Position numbers and translations under genes: made by a program
Shown here: in pieces, positions 8,580 through 16,404 of the stretch
Numbering within the stretch: position 1 is the stretch's first letter
Layout: the number at the start of each line of letters is the position of its first letter
Notes under the pieces: model-generated
Databases searched by the model: none
The model's input: only the letters and a program-made list of their open reading frames with translations
What the model was told of the DNA's origin: nothing
DNA from: Betaproteobacteria bacterium
Lineage (GTDB): Bacteria; Pseudomonadota; Gammaproteobacteria; Burkholderiales; Burkholderiaceae
Reading direction: 5' to 3'
NCBI GenBank assembly: GCA_009921765.1
Contig: RFXC01000042.1
Location: 1-22,777 of the forward strand
Length of the DNA stretch: 22,777 nucleotides

Positions 8580-9554
8580 ATGCGTCCAAGTGCATGCTTG
8601 AAAGCCCTGCTCTCTGCTGCGTTCATTTTTGTTGGTATCGCAGCGCACGCTCAGGCCGACTGGCCAAGCAAGCCGATACGCATGATCGCCCCGTTTGCGC
8701 CGGGGGGGCCAACCGACCAGGCCTCCCGAACGCTTGCACCCAAGCTTGCCGAAGCGCTCGGCCGGCCCGTCATCGTCGAAAACATTGCGGGCGCGGGCAG
8801 CACGCTCGGAACCGGTCGCATTTCCCAAGCCGACCCCGACGGCTACACCATCGGCCTTGGCCATGTCGGCGCGCTTTCCATCGCACCCGCCGTGTACGAC
8901 AAATTGCCGTATGACCCTCTGACCGGCTTTACCCCGATCTCTCTCGTTTGCGACTACGTCAACATTTTGGTCGTCCGCGCCGATAGCCCGATTCGAACGG
9001 TCAACGAACTGCTTGCGGCAGCGCGCAACCAGCCCGGCAAGCTCACCTACGGCTCTGCAGGCATCGGCTCATCCAATCATCTTTCCGGTGAGTTGCTGGT
9101 CAGCATGGCAGGCGTGAAACTGACGCACGTGCCCTACAAGGGCAGTGCGCCAGCCATGGTCGACCTGATCGGTGGACGACTCGACTTCATGTTTGATGTT
9201 CTGCTCAATTCGATGCCGCATGTGCAAAGCGGCAAACTGCGGATTCTTGGAGTCACCAGTCGCCACCCGCTTGCCACGCTGGCGGGCGTTCCCGCAGTCG
9301 CCGAATCGGTTCCCAATTTCGAGGTCCTGGGCTGGGCGGGTTTGGTGGGCCCTGCGGGTATGCCTCGACCGATCGTCGACCGCCTGCGTACCGAGATCAT
9401 CAAGATCATGAAGATGCCTGATGTGATCAAGGCGTTCGCCAGCATCGGTTTTGACGCCCGAACCAGCTCACCCGAGGAGTTTGCCGCCCTGATCGACCAG
9501 GACCTGAAGCTCTGGGATCCGATCATCCGCGGCGCCGGAATTCGCGCGAACTGA
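8580..9554 (+). CDS. Bug-type (TctC family) periplasmic solute receptor 3
   Basis: This encodes a 324-aa periplasmic carboxylate receptor. The Sec signal peptide MRPSACLKALLSAAFIF... ends at AHA-QA (about residue 26). Family segments are IRMIAPFAPGGPTDQASRT, VIVENIAGAGSTLGT, DPDGYTIGLG and HVPYKGSAPAMVDLIGGRLD. The frame is open upstream to 8475, but the ATG at 8580 is preferred. It has GGAG 6 nt upstream and puts the signal peptide at the true N-terminus. The gene stands apart from receptor 2 and converges with the amidohydrolase gene across 35 bp. It probably forms its own transcription unit. The ligand is unknown. Confidence 0.93.
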   Translation: MRPSACLKALLSAAFIFVGIAAHAQADWPSKPIRMIAPFAPGGPTDQASRTLAPKLAEALGRPVIVENIAGAGSTLGTGRISQADPDGYTIGLGHVGALSIAPAVYDKLPYDPLTGFTPISLVCDYVNILVVRADSPIRTVNELLAAARNQPGKLTYGSAGIGSSNHLSGELLVSMAGVKLTHVPYKGSAPAMVDLIGGRLDFMFDVLLNSMPHVQSGKLRILGVTSRHPLATLAGVPAVAESVPNFEVLGWAGLVGPAGMPRPIVDRLRTEIIKIMKMPDVIKAFASIGFDARTSSPEEFAALIDQDLKLWDPIIRGAGIRAN

Positions 9555-9589
9555 CTCTGCGCCTGAGACTTGTGCCTGATGACGGGCGA

Positions 9590-10453
9590 TCAGGGCAGCC
9601 GGTAGAGTTTTCGCGCGTTCTCGCGTAGCAATTTCTCGAGCGCCGTGGGCCGGATGCCCAGCGCGTCGATTTCGTTGAGCGTCCGTTCAAAGTCAAGCAC
9701 TGGGTAGTCGGTGCCGAAGATCACCTTATCCTGGCCCCAGGAGTTGATGAAATGCACAAACGACTGCGGCCAGTATTTCGGGCTGTGGGCGTCACACCCG
9801 ATATAAACATTCTTGTGCTTCCAGGCCATGGCGATCATTTCGTCAGTCCACGGGATCCCGACATGAATGCCCACAAGCTTCAACTCTGGAAAATCACAGG
9901 CGACAGCGTCCAACGTGATGGGCTTGGCCACGCTTCGTAACGGGCGCTTCAGGTCATAGACCAGCGATTGCCCGACCTGGAGCTGAACCGGCACGTCGAG
10001 TTCGACACACTTCGCGTAGAACGGATACCAGCGTGCTTGATCCGGGGCCAGTTCGAACCAATGCGGATAAAAGTGGCCACCGATGAAACCATACTCGCGA
10101 ACCGAACGTTCGAAGGCACGCACCCCGGCCATCCCCTCGGTGGGATCCAGTCCGGCCAGCCCGCTGAACCGGTCCGGCCAGCGCTGCACGGCATCGGCCA
10201 CCAGTTCATAGGGCAAGTGCCAGCTGCCGGGAATACCCATTTGACCCGTCTTGCAGGCAATCAGGATCGAGCGTTCTATGCCGCATCGATCCATCAAGGC
10301 AAGCATCTGCTCGTGTGTCACGCCCTCGGTAACGGACGCATCTCGACCGATTTTCTGAGTCCAGAAAGTCTTGGACCACTCGGGCCGCAGCCTCATCACC
10401 TCGGGCGTGATGGGATTGACCACGCAATCGATGACCTTGACGGTTCTTGCCAT
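9590..10453 (-). CDS. amidohydrolase-2 family protein with an incomplete metal site
   Basis: This encodes a 287-aa TIM-barrel protein of the Amidohydro_2 (ACMSD-like) family, which includes hydrolases and non-oxidative decarboxylases. Family features seen are the IHVGIPW segment with His197, the FGTDYP motif with Asp249, and the C-terminal ENARKLY. The usual HxH after the first strand is replaced: the segment IDCVVNP has Val11 and Asn13 in those places. The fifth-strand histidine region reads VPVQLQVG, with no His. The metal centre is therefore reduced or unusual. AGGA lies 9 nt before the ATG. It is the last gene of a leftward set, 53 bp after the CoA ligase. The reaction is unknown; decarboxylation, hydrolysis or a non-catalytic role are all possible. 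Confidence 0.85.
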   Translation of the reverse strand: MARTVKVIDCVVNPITPEVMRLRPEWSKTFWTQKIGRDASVTEGVTHEQMLALMDRCGIERSILIACKTGQMGIPGSWHLPYELVADAVQRWPDRFSGLAGLDPTEGMAGVRAFERSVREYGFIGGHFYPHWFELAPDQARWYPFYAKCVELDVPVQLQVGQSLVYDLKRPLRSVAKPITLDAVACDFPELKLVGIHVGIPWTDEMIAMAWKHKNVYIGCDAHSPKYWPQSFVHFINSWGQDKVIFGTDYPVLDFERTLNEIDALGIRPTALEKLLRENARKLYRLP

Positions 10454-10506
10454 GTTTGAAGATCCTGGTTGGGGTGTCGGATAGAGAGGCGGAGCGTTCA
10501 GGGTGC

Positions 10507-11904
10507 TCAGTCGCGCGAGGGGCGCAGATCGATGATGCGCCGCGGCTTGGCTCCGTCAGAGGGGTCGAAAATGTCGTTTCTCTCGGCGTGTTCAAGGCGT
10601 GGACGAACCTGGGTCAGCGTTGCGACGTCACTCACCAGACTGGCCGCGTGATCGGGATCAATCCTCCCAGCCTGCCCGGCGATTCTCAGCAACAGCTCAT
10701 CGGACGAAAACGCGTCATCAGGATTCGCAGGGCGAATGACGATCTGGTACTCATCCACCCAGGCGAGCCGCTCCAGCCGATCCTTCAACACCTGCAGATT
10801 GACCAGCGTTCCCTTGATCTTCACGATGTCGCCGCTGCGCACCGGTTGAGACACGATCCGCGCCGAGGTCCGCGCGCAATGCGGGCAGGTGGCGTGCGTC
10901 ATGGTTACCTGATCGCCCAGGCGGTACCGTAGAAATACGGTTCCGCGCCTCATGAGGTGGCTGAAGACCAGCATTCCCGGTGTTCCATCCTGAACGCGTT
11001 GCCCCGTCGCGTCGTCGACCACCTCATGAAAAATCTGGTCGGGCGCCAGGTTGTGAAACCCGCTCCCTGGCGAGCATTCGACCATGCTGACGCCTTTTTC
11101 GGTGGAACCGTAACGGTTCACGATCCGGTCGCCCGCGCAGCCAAGCTCGCGCATCCGCCGGCTCATGTCGGCTCGCATCGCCTCAGACGAGGCTTCGCCC
11201 GTAATCATTACCATCCTTACTGCGGTCAGATCCGCGCCAAGTTCGGCGGCGCGCACCAACACCCGGCGAACAAACCCTGCGATCCCCCAGAGCACGCTCG
11301 CGCGATGTCTCACCACCATGGCAACGGACTCATCGAGTCCGCGATGAACGGGGAGCGCTGAAGCATCGCGCCCCGTGTGAGCGCAAAAAATCGCGGCGCC
11401 CACCGCTGCGGCCTCGTCGAAGGCACGGCCATAGGCGCCCATCGGGAATGGTGTCAGCGGAAATAGATTGGCTACCACGTCATCGGGGCGCAGTCCGATC
11501 AGATCCTGCTGCCGTTCGCTGATATACAGGTAGTGGTGGTAGTCGTGTGAACAGACGTAAATCGGGGCGGGCTTACCGCTTGTCGTACCCGTGGTGTACA
11601 CCACCTTCCAGAGCGTCGTGAACTCGGCCGGCAAGTGAGCGCCACGCAGGCGGAACGCCTCGGGGTCATTCAGAAAATCTGCCTTGGTTGAAACGGGAAG
11701 GTGAATGAGCTCATCACATGACTGGATGTGCCGGGGCTCGATGCGCTCGCGCCGCATCAAAGCGCCATAAAACGGATGGGCGTCGTAACAAATCTCGACG
11801 GTTTCTCGCAAGAGCTTGTCCTGCAGCGCACGAACCTCGTGCTGAGGCCGCCGCAGAACGTCTGCAATCGTGTAGGACGGCGTGGACCGAAAACCGTCTC
11901 TCAC
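10507..11904 (-). CDS. PaaK-like AMP-forming acyl/aryl-CoA ligase
   Basis: This encodes a 465-aa adenylate-forming enzyme related to phenylacetate-CoA ligase (PaaK/CapK group). Such enzymes activate a carboxylate as acyl-AMP and transfer it to CoA. The phosphate-binding loop YTTGTTSGK is at 103-111, NRYGSTE at 263-269, RYRLGD at 326-331 and the KIKG hinge segment at 362-365. A CPHC pair (340-343) matches the cysteine-containing segment common in this group. The GTG start at 11904 overlaps the receptor 4 stop as GTGA, with no clear ribosome binding site, so translation is probably coupled. The context suggests it activates the acid captured by receptor 4. The substrate is not predictable. Confidence 0.88.
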   Translation of the reverse strand: MRDGFRSTPSYTIADVLRRPQHEVRALQDKLLRETVEICYDAHPFYGALMRRERIEPRHIQSCDELIHLPVSTKADFLNDPEAFRLRGAHLPAEFTTLWKVVYTTGTTSGKPAPIYVCSHDYHHYLYISERQQDLIGLRPDDVVANLFPLTPFPMGAYGRAFDEAAAVGAAIFCAHTGRDASALPVHRGLDESVAMVVRHRASVLWGIAGFVRRVLVRAAELGADLTAVRMVMITGEASSEAMRADMSRRMRELGCAGDRIVNRYGSTEKGVSMVECSPGSGFHNLAPDQIFHEVVDDATGQRVQDGTPGMLVFSHLMRRGTVFLRYRLGDQVTMTHATCPHCARTSARIVSQPVRSGDIVKIKGTLVNLQVLKDRLERLAWVDEYQIVIRPANPDDAFSSDELLLRIAGQAGRIDPDHAASLVSDVATLTQVRPRLEHAERNDIFDPSDGAKPRRIIDLRPSRD

Positions 11905-12917
11905 TGCAGTTCTAGCCCGGCTTCAGAGACGATCGCCTTCCAGCCGTCGATTTCCTTGCTCAGGAACTGCCCAAACGCTTCACCGGACAAGACGCCCGGC
12001 TGGGCGCCGCGTCGCTCCATGTCGGACTTGAAACCCTCGTCGGCAAGGATATCGAGCAAATGCTTCTGAAGCGTTGCGCGCACATCGGGCGCGAGTTTGC
12101 GCGGACCAAACAATCCGTACCACGCCGCCGCATGAAACCCTTGCAGACCCGCTTCCGTGGTGGTGGGCGCGTCCGGGAAGGTCGGAATTCGGGTCGGGCT
12201 CGCTGCCGCAAGCACCCGAATCTTTCCGGTTTGAGCGCTGCCCACAATCGATCCGTTGTCAACGATCAGCAACTGGACCTGGTTGTCCATGAGCGCGGGA
12301 ACCGCCTGTGGACTCCCTGGATACGGAACATGCGTGACCCGTGTGCCGGTCGCCTTCATGAAAAGGAGCGTGTATAGATGGACGGCACCCCCATTGCCAC
12401 CGATCGTTGCATAGTTGGCCTTCCCCGGGTTGGCCTTCAGGTAGTCGATAAACGCACCCAGGTTGGTCGCCGCCAGCGAACTGGGAATATTGATCGTCAT
12501 TGGCGAATTCGAAACCATGACGAGCGGCGTCAGGTCTGACCGCGGATCCATCTCGGGCTTCTTGCGAATTGCGAAATGCGTACCGATCGAAACGCTTCCC
12601 AGGATGATCTGGTATCCGTCGGGCGTAGCGCTGTCGACAAAGGCCTGCATGGCGGTCGCCCCCGCCGCACCAGGTCGGTTTTCGATCACGACGGGCTTGC
12701 CGATCCGCTTGGCCAGCCGCTCATTCACGGCCCTGGCAACCAGGTCGTTTGCAGACCCGGCCGGAAACGGAACGATCAATCGGATCGGACGCTCCGGATA
12801 CGCGGCCGAGGCGGGCGCGGACACGCCTAAGAGGACAGCCGTGCAGGCCGCAAACACAAGACGCTTTACATGCATAAAGGTCACGCTTGCTGCAGCACCG
12901 TATGCAATACCCCGCAT
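11901..12917 (-). CDS. Bug-type (TctC family) periplasmic solute receptor 4
   Basis: This encodes a 338-aa receptor, probably the partner of TctAB because the two units diverge from one intergenic region. Family segments are YPERPIRLIVPFPAGSANDLVAR, VVIENRPGAAGATAM and HVPYPGSPQAVPALMDNQ. The frame stays open upstream to 13139, but the ATG at 12917 is chosen because GAGAGG sits 6 nt before it. An ATG at 12875 would give a tighter signal peptide (MHVKRLVFAACTAVLLG) but has no ribosome binding site. With the 12917 start the n-region is about 19 residues long. The stop overlaps the CoA ligase start by 4 nt. The ligand is unknown. Confidence 0.92.
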   Translation of the reverse strand: MRGIAYGAAASVTFMHVKRLVFAACTAVLLGVSAPASAAYPERPIRLIVPFPAGSANDLVARAVNERLAKRIGKPVVIENRPGAAGATAMQAFVDSATPDGYQIILGSVSIGTHFAIRKKPEMDPRSDLTPLVMVSNSPMTINIPSSLAATNLGAFIDYLKANPGKANYATIGGNGGAVHLYTLLFMKATGTRVTHVPYPGSPQAVPALMDNQVQLLIVDNGSIVGSAQTGKIRVLAAASPTRIPTFPDAPTTTEAGLQGFHAAAWYGLFGPRKLAPDVRATLQKHLLDILADEGFKSDMERRGAQPGVLSGEAFGQFLSKEIDGWKAIVSEAGLELQ

Positions 12918-12940
12918 GAGCAACCTCTCATATGGCACGT

Positions 12941-13030
12941 GACAAAGGACAGTAGGGCTTGCGTCGCTGACGGCCACATTGCCGCACACGACAAAGCACG
13001 CAATTTGCCTACCCTTTGTCGACATTGACA
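12941..13030. promoter_or_regulatory. divergent regulatory region with GACAAAG repeats
   Basis: The heptamer GACAAAG occurs at 12941-12947 and 12990-12996, with its reverse complement at 13014-13020. The last two extend to a perfect 8-bp inverted repeat (CGACAAAG / CTTTGTCG) with a 17-bp spacer. A perfect -35 hexamer TTGACA lies at 13025-13030 toward tctB, but the hexamer 17 bp downstream (CAACAT) is a poor -10. The arrangement suggests a regulator-controlled divergent promoter. The regulator is not identified. Confidence 0.4.
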
Positions 13031-13141
13031 TAGCCCCCCGGGTACCGCAACATCGACGAGCGCATACCGACACGCAACGGTGTCGCCGAGCGAGCCTTAC
13101 AGACCCCATGACACCTTGTTCAACGTTCTCCCAGATCATTC

Positions 13142-13594
13142 GTGGCGCTTCGAATCCGTAGCCAAGCCGACTTCGGCGCTGGTCTTCTCATCGTCGTCGT
13201 AGCGCTGGCCTTTCTGATCGTCGGGGCCTCGTTGCCTCAGGGCACCGCGCTGGAGATGGGGGCCGGATATTTCCCTAGACAGATCGCATGGCTCGCGCTC
13301 GCTGTCGGCTTCCTGGTACTCATTCGTTCCATCCGCCGCGAGGGTCCCCCCCTGTTCCGGTTTCGCTGGCGCCCCCTGGCCGCAACAGTCTGCGCGGTGC
13401 TGGCCTTCGCTGGACTGATCGAAGGTCTCGGGTTGGTCCTGGCAGCACCCATCGCGCTTGGTATCGCTGCATTGGGTTCACCGGGACTGTCGATCAGGCA
13501 TTTCCTGATCCTCGCAGGGATCGTCACCGCGGCGACAGCGCTTCTGTTCGTTCAATTGCTTGGGCTCACGATCCCGCTACTTCCTCGGGGATGA
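13142..13594 (+). CDS. tctB: tripartite tricarboxylate transporter small subunit TctB
   Basis: This encodes a 150-aa inner-membrane protein. Hydrophobic segments at about 12-32, 44-60, 76-110 and 116-146 fit the four-helix TctB fold. The family-typical GAGYFPR element follows helix 1. The start is GTG at 13142, placed only by the N-terminal helix position; no strong ribosome binding site is visible. tctA starts 3 bp after the stop, so the two are co-translated. TctB is the small membrane partner of TctA in sodium-driven, receptor-dependent carboxylate uptake. The gene diverges from receptor 4. Confidence 0.9.
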   Translation: MALRIRSQADFGAGLLIVVVALAFLIVGASLPQGTALEMGAGYFPRQIAWLALAVGFLVLIRSIRREGPPLFRFRWRPLAATVCAVLAFAGLIEGLGLVLAAPIALGIAALGSPGLSIRHFLILAGIVTAATALLFVQLLGLTIPLLPRG

Positions 13595-13597
13595 CCG

Positions 13598-15109
13598 ATG
13601 TCGGTTCTTGACGGACTGGCGGTTGGATTCGGCACGGCACTCGCCGTTCACAACTTGCTGTTCGCGCTGGCGGGGTGTCTGTGCGGAACACTGATCGGCG
13701 TCTTGCCCGGCCTGGGTCCGCTTGCCACCCTGGCAATGCTGCTGCCGGTCACGAGTTACCTGCCCCCCGAGTCCGCGCTGATCATGCTGGCAGGCGTCTA
13801 TTACGGCGCTCAATATGGGGGGTCGACCACCGCCATTTTGGTGAACCTGCCCGGTGAAAGCTCCTCCGCCGTTACGTGCATCGACGGCCATCAAATGGCA
13901 AAGGCAGGTCGAGCAGGTGTAGCGCTTGCAACCGCAGCCCTGGCGTCATTTTTCGCGGGGAGTATTGCAACCGTCGTGATCGCATTTTTTGCGCAGCCGC
14001 TTGGTGCCTTCGCGGTCTCGTTCAAACCCGCCGACTACTTCTCGCTGATTCTCTTCGGACTCGTCGGGGCAACTGCCCTCTCAGGCGCCGAGGTCCTCGT
14101 GTCGCTCGGCATGACGCTGATCGGGATCCTGCTGGGGTGTGTCGGCACCGACCTCTACACCGGCGTTGCGCGTTTCACGTTGGGAATCCGTCCACTCGCG
14201 AGCGGGCTCGATTTCGTTTGCCTTGCAATCGGCCTGTTCGGACTCGCAGAAATCATAGCTCACTCCATGCGAGGCGGTAGCGACCATGCGGTGCTGGGCA
14301 TGCGCGTAGACGGTCTTTGGCCGAGCCGCAAGGACTGGCGCGAGGCAACCCCGGCGGCAGTCCGCGGTACGGCAATGGGCTCTCTGCTGGGTGTTTTGCC
14401 TGGGGGTGGCGCCTCGCTGGCGTCCTTTGCCGCCTACGCGCTGGAGCGACGTATCGGCGGAGACCCGACACGCTTTGGAAACGGAGCAATTCAGGGCGTT
14501 GCGGCGCCAGAGGCAGCGAACAATGCCGCAGCGCAGACCGCTTTCATCCCGATGTTGACCCTGGGGATTCCATCCAACGCCATCATGGCCGTGATGATCG
14601 GTGCACTCATGATTCACGGCGTTGTGCCAGGCCCCGACATTCTGGTCAAACGCCCCGATCTTGCCTGGGGCCTGATTGCCAGCATGTGGATTGGCAATCT
14701 GATGCTGCTGGTCATCAACCTGCCCCTGATCGGCATCTGGGTGTCGCTGTTGCGAGTGCCGTATTTCATCCTGGTGCCGTTAATCGTCCTATTCTGCTCG
14801 ATTGGCGCTTTCAGCTCCGGCTACAGTGCTTTTGAAGTGGGTCTGACCGCATTGTTCGCCATTCTCGGATTTCTGGTGCTCTGGTTTCGATGCTCCCCGG
14901 CGCCGTTGGCACTCGGTTTCATTCTCGGCCCAATGCTGGAAGAGAACTTCCGGCGCGCAATGGTTCTCTCGCGCGGCGATATCACCACATTCACGCAGCA
15001 CCCTGTCAGCGCGTGTTTTCTGGCCGCTACGGCGGTATTGCTCGCGGCGATGGCTCTGCCAGCGCTCGCGCGGGCACGCGCGGACGCATTCGGATCAGAG
15101 CGGCTGTAA
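13598..15109 (+). CDS. tctA: tripartite tricarboxylate transporter large permease TctA
   Basis: This encodes a 503-aa polytopic inner-membrane permease, normal length for the family. The two halves carry matching re-entrant signatures: GVLPGLGP at 34-41 and GVLPGGGASLASF beginning at 265, reflecting the family's internal repeat. The conserved YYGAQYGGSTTAIL stretch (68-81) and LTLGIPSNAIMAVMIGALM are also present. It forms the transport channel with TctB and receives substrate from a TctC/Bug receptor. Only one permease pair is present for four receptors in this window. It ends convergent to the alpha/beta hydrolase gene, with 117 bp between them and no clear terminator. Confidence 0.95.
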   Translation: MSVLDGLAVGFGTALAVHNLLFALAGCLCGTLIGVLPGLGPLATLAMLLPVTSYLPPESALIMLAGVYYGAQYGGSTTAILVNLPGESSSAVTCIDGHQMAKAGRAGVALATAALASFFAGSIATVVIAFFAQPLGAFAVSFKPADYFSLILFGLVGATALSGAEVLVSLGMTLIGILLGCVGTDLYTGVARFTLGIRPLASGLDFVCLAIGLFGLAEIIAHSMRGGSDHAVLGMRVDGLWPSRKDWREATPAAVRGTAMGSLLGVLPGGGASLASFAAYALERRIGGDPTRFGNGAIQGVAAPEAANNAAAQTAFIPMLTLGIPSNAIMAVMIGALMIHGVVPGPDILVKRPDLAWGLIASMWIGNLMLLVINLPLIGIWVSLLRVPYFILVPLIVLFCSIGAFSSGYSAFEVGLTALFAILGFLVLWFRCSPAPLALGFILGPMLEENFRRAMVLSRGDITTFTQHPVSACFLAATAVLLAAMALPALARARADAFGSERL

Positions 15110-15226
15110 GGCAGGCAACCGATGCTTTCAGCAACTGAGTCCGGCGCCGCACGACCGGAATGACGCTCTAAAGTTTGCTAACCGGAACGAGAGACAGCGC
15201 CTGTTCGCTGCGGTCACTGGATTGCC

Positions 15227-16024
15227 TCAGTGATCCTTCAAGAACTGCAACACCAGATCGAAGGTTTCCGGCCTTTCGCTCATCACGCCGTGCAAGGTGT
15301 TCGGAATGATCTGCGCCCGGGCCCGCGGCATTCTTTGCGCCATCGCGAGCGTGTGTGCGGCCGGCGTGATCATGTCGTCGGCCCCGCACAAGAGGAATGC
15401 GGGCGTGTTGATTTCGGGAAGGCGATCCCAGGTGTCGTGGGCAATCAGCGCCTCGCCCATGCGAATGAATCCGTGCAAGGGGCGGTGTACTGCAATCAAG
15501 GCAGCCTCGGCGCGCGCGATCGCCTCCGGGTGCTTGTCGTAGAAGTCAGCGGTATAAAAATACGTGAGCTCACCGGGGAACAACGCGGCGAAACCCGCGG
15601 TACAGGCGGTATCGATCCACCAGCGAATCATTTTCTTGGCCCTCGCATCGGGCCGCGATGTGGTGGAGGTCATCGCGAGTGCGCGAACCCGTTCGGGGGC
15701 TAGCAGTGATACCCACTGTCCGATCGCCCCGCCCATGGATTTGCCCAGAACCCGAGCCTGGCGAATATCGAGGTGGTCCATCAGGCCCAAGGTGTCACGC
15801 GCAAGCATCTCGGTGCTGTAGGGCGTGTCGGGAGCGTCGCTATCGCCGATACCGCGATTGTCAAAGGCCAGTACGCGAAAGTGCTGGGCCAATTGGTCGA
15901 GCATGCCGCCCCACGAAGCCCAGTTGGAGCTCGCATAACCGCCGATGAGGACGAGCCACTCACCCTCTCCGCGAACCGTGTAACTCAAATGGATGTCGCC
16001 GACTTTCACGCGGGGCATATTCAT
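15227..16024 (-). CDS. alpha/beta hydrolase (enol-lactonase-like)
   Basis: This encodes a 265-aa alpha/beta-hydrolase-fold enzyme. The nucleophile elbow GKSMGG places Ser96. The acid is Asp216 or Asp217 in CGADDMITP, and His245 is in the TLHGVMSE loop. The oxyanion region is near LIGGYASS, and RGIGDSD is typical of the fold. The closest known types are 3-oxoadipate enol-lactonases and C-C bond hydrolases, but specificity cannot be fixed. GGAG lies only 2 nt before the ATG at 16024 but 8 nt before a second ATG (codon 3, 16018), which may be the real start. It diverges from the broken VOC gene over 48 bp that contain a short GTCTGCAGAC palindrome (16031-16040). Confidence 0.88.
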   Translation of the reverse strand: MNMPRVKVGDIHLSYTVRGEGEWLVLIGGYASSNWASWGGMLDQLAQHFRVLAFDNRGIGDSDAPDTPYSTEMLARDTLGLMDHLDIRQARVLGKSMGGAIGQWVSLLAPERVRALAMTSTTSRPDARAKKMIRWWIDTACTAGFAALFPGELTYFYTADFYDKHPEAIARAEAALIAVHRPLHGFIRMGEALIAHDTWDRLPEINTPAFLLCGADDMITPAAHTLAMAQRMPRARAQIIPNTLHGVMSERPETFDLVLQFLKDH

Positions 16025-16072
16025 TTCTCCGTCTGCAGACTATTCTGTGCCAAACCGCAGCGAGCGCACATC

Positions 16073-16385
16073 ATGACCCTGAGCCCGTTCCATCTGTCCG
16101 TTCCCGTCATCAATCTTGCTGATACCCGTCGCTTCTACGGCGAGCTTCTTGGCTGTGCCGAGGGACGGAGTGCGGAGTGCCGAATCGACTGGAACTTTTT
16201 CGGGCACCACCTGGTGACCCATGTCGAGCCAGACGACGCGTCGCACAAGACAACCGATGTCGACTCCTTTGGGGTGATGACGCCCTGCCGACATTTTGGC
16301 GTGGTGATTTCCCAGGAAGACTGGCAACGGCAACATCGTGGAGTTCAAGGCCTCTCGACACGGGCTTTGGCAGACGAAGCTCTGA
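16073..16385 (+). pseudogene. VOC-family (glyoxalase/dioxygenase-like) gene with internal deletion and frameshift
   Basis: The first 84 codons read as a normal VOC-superfamily N-terminus: FHLSVPVINLADTRRFYGEL, then GHHLVTH and RHFGVVI. At about 16322 the reading breaks. In the +1 frame from 16323 the typical C-terminal segment GNGNIVEFKA follows and ends at a TGA at 16383-16385. In intact relatives roughly 35-45 residues (the second half-fold and a DPSG-like turn) lie between EDW and GN. Those residues are missing here, so a deletion has removed them and shifted the frame. The original frame instead runs on to a stop at 16414 and would make a 113-aa aberrant product. The junction contains a tandem GGCAAC repeat. 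An assembly error is possible but less likely. Confidence 0.8.
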
Positions 16386-16404
16386 CCGCCCGGTCCTGCG
16401 CGGC

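Noticed and set aside
16031..16040. GTCTGCAGAC palindrome between the hydrolase and VOC starts as an operator
   Set aside because: A 10-bp palindrome is expected about 20 times by chance in this window and it has no supporting repeat.
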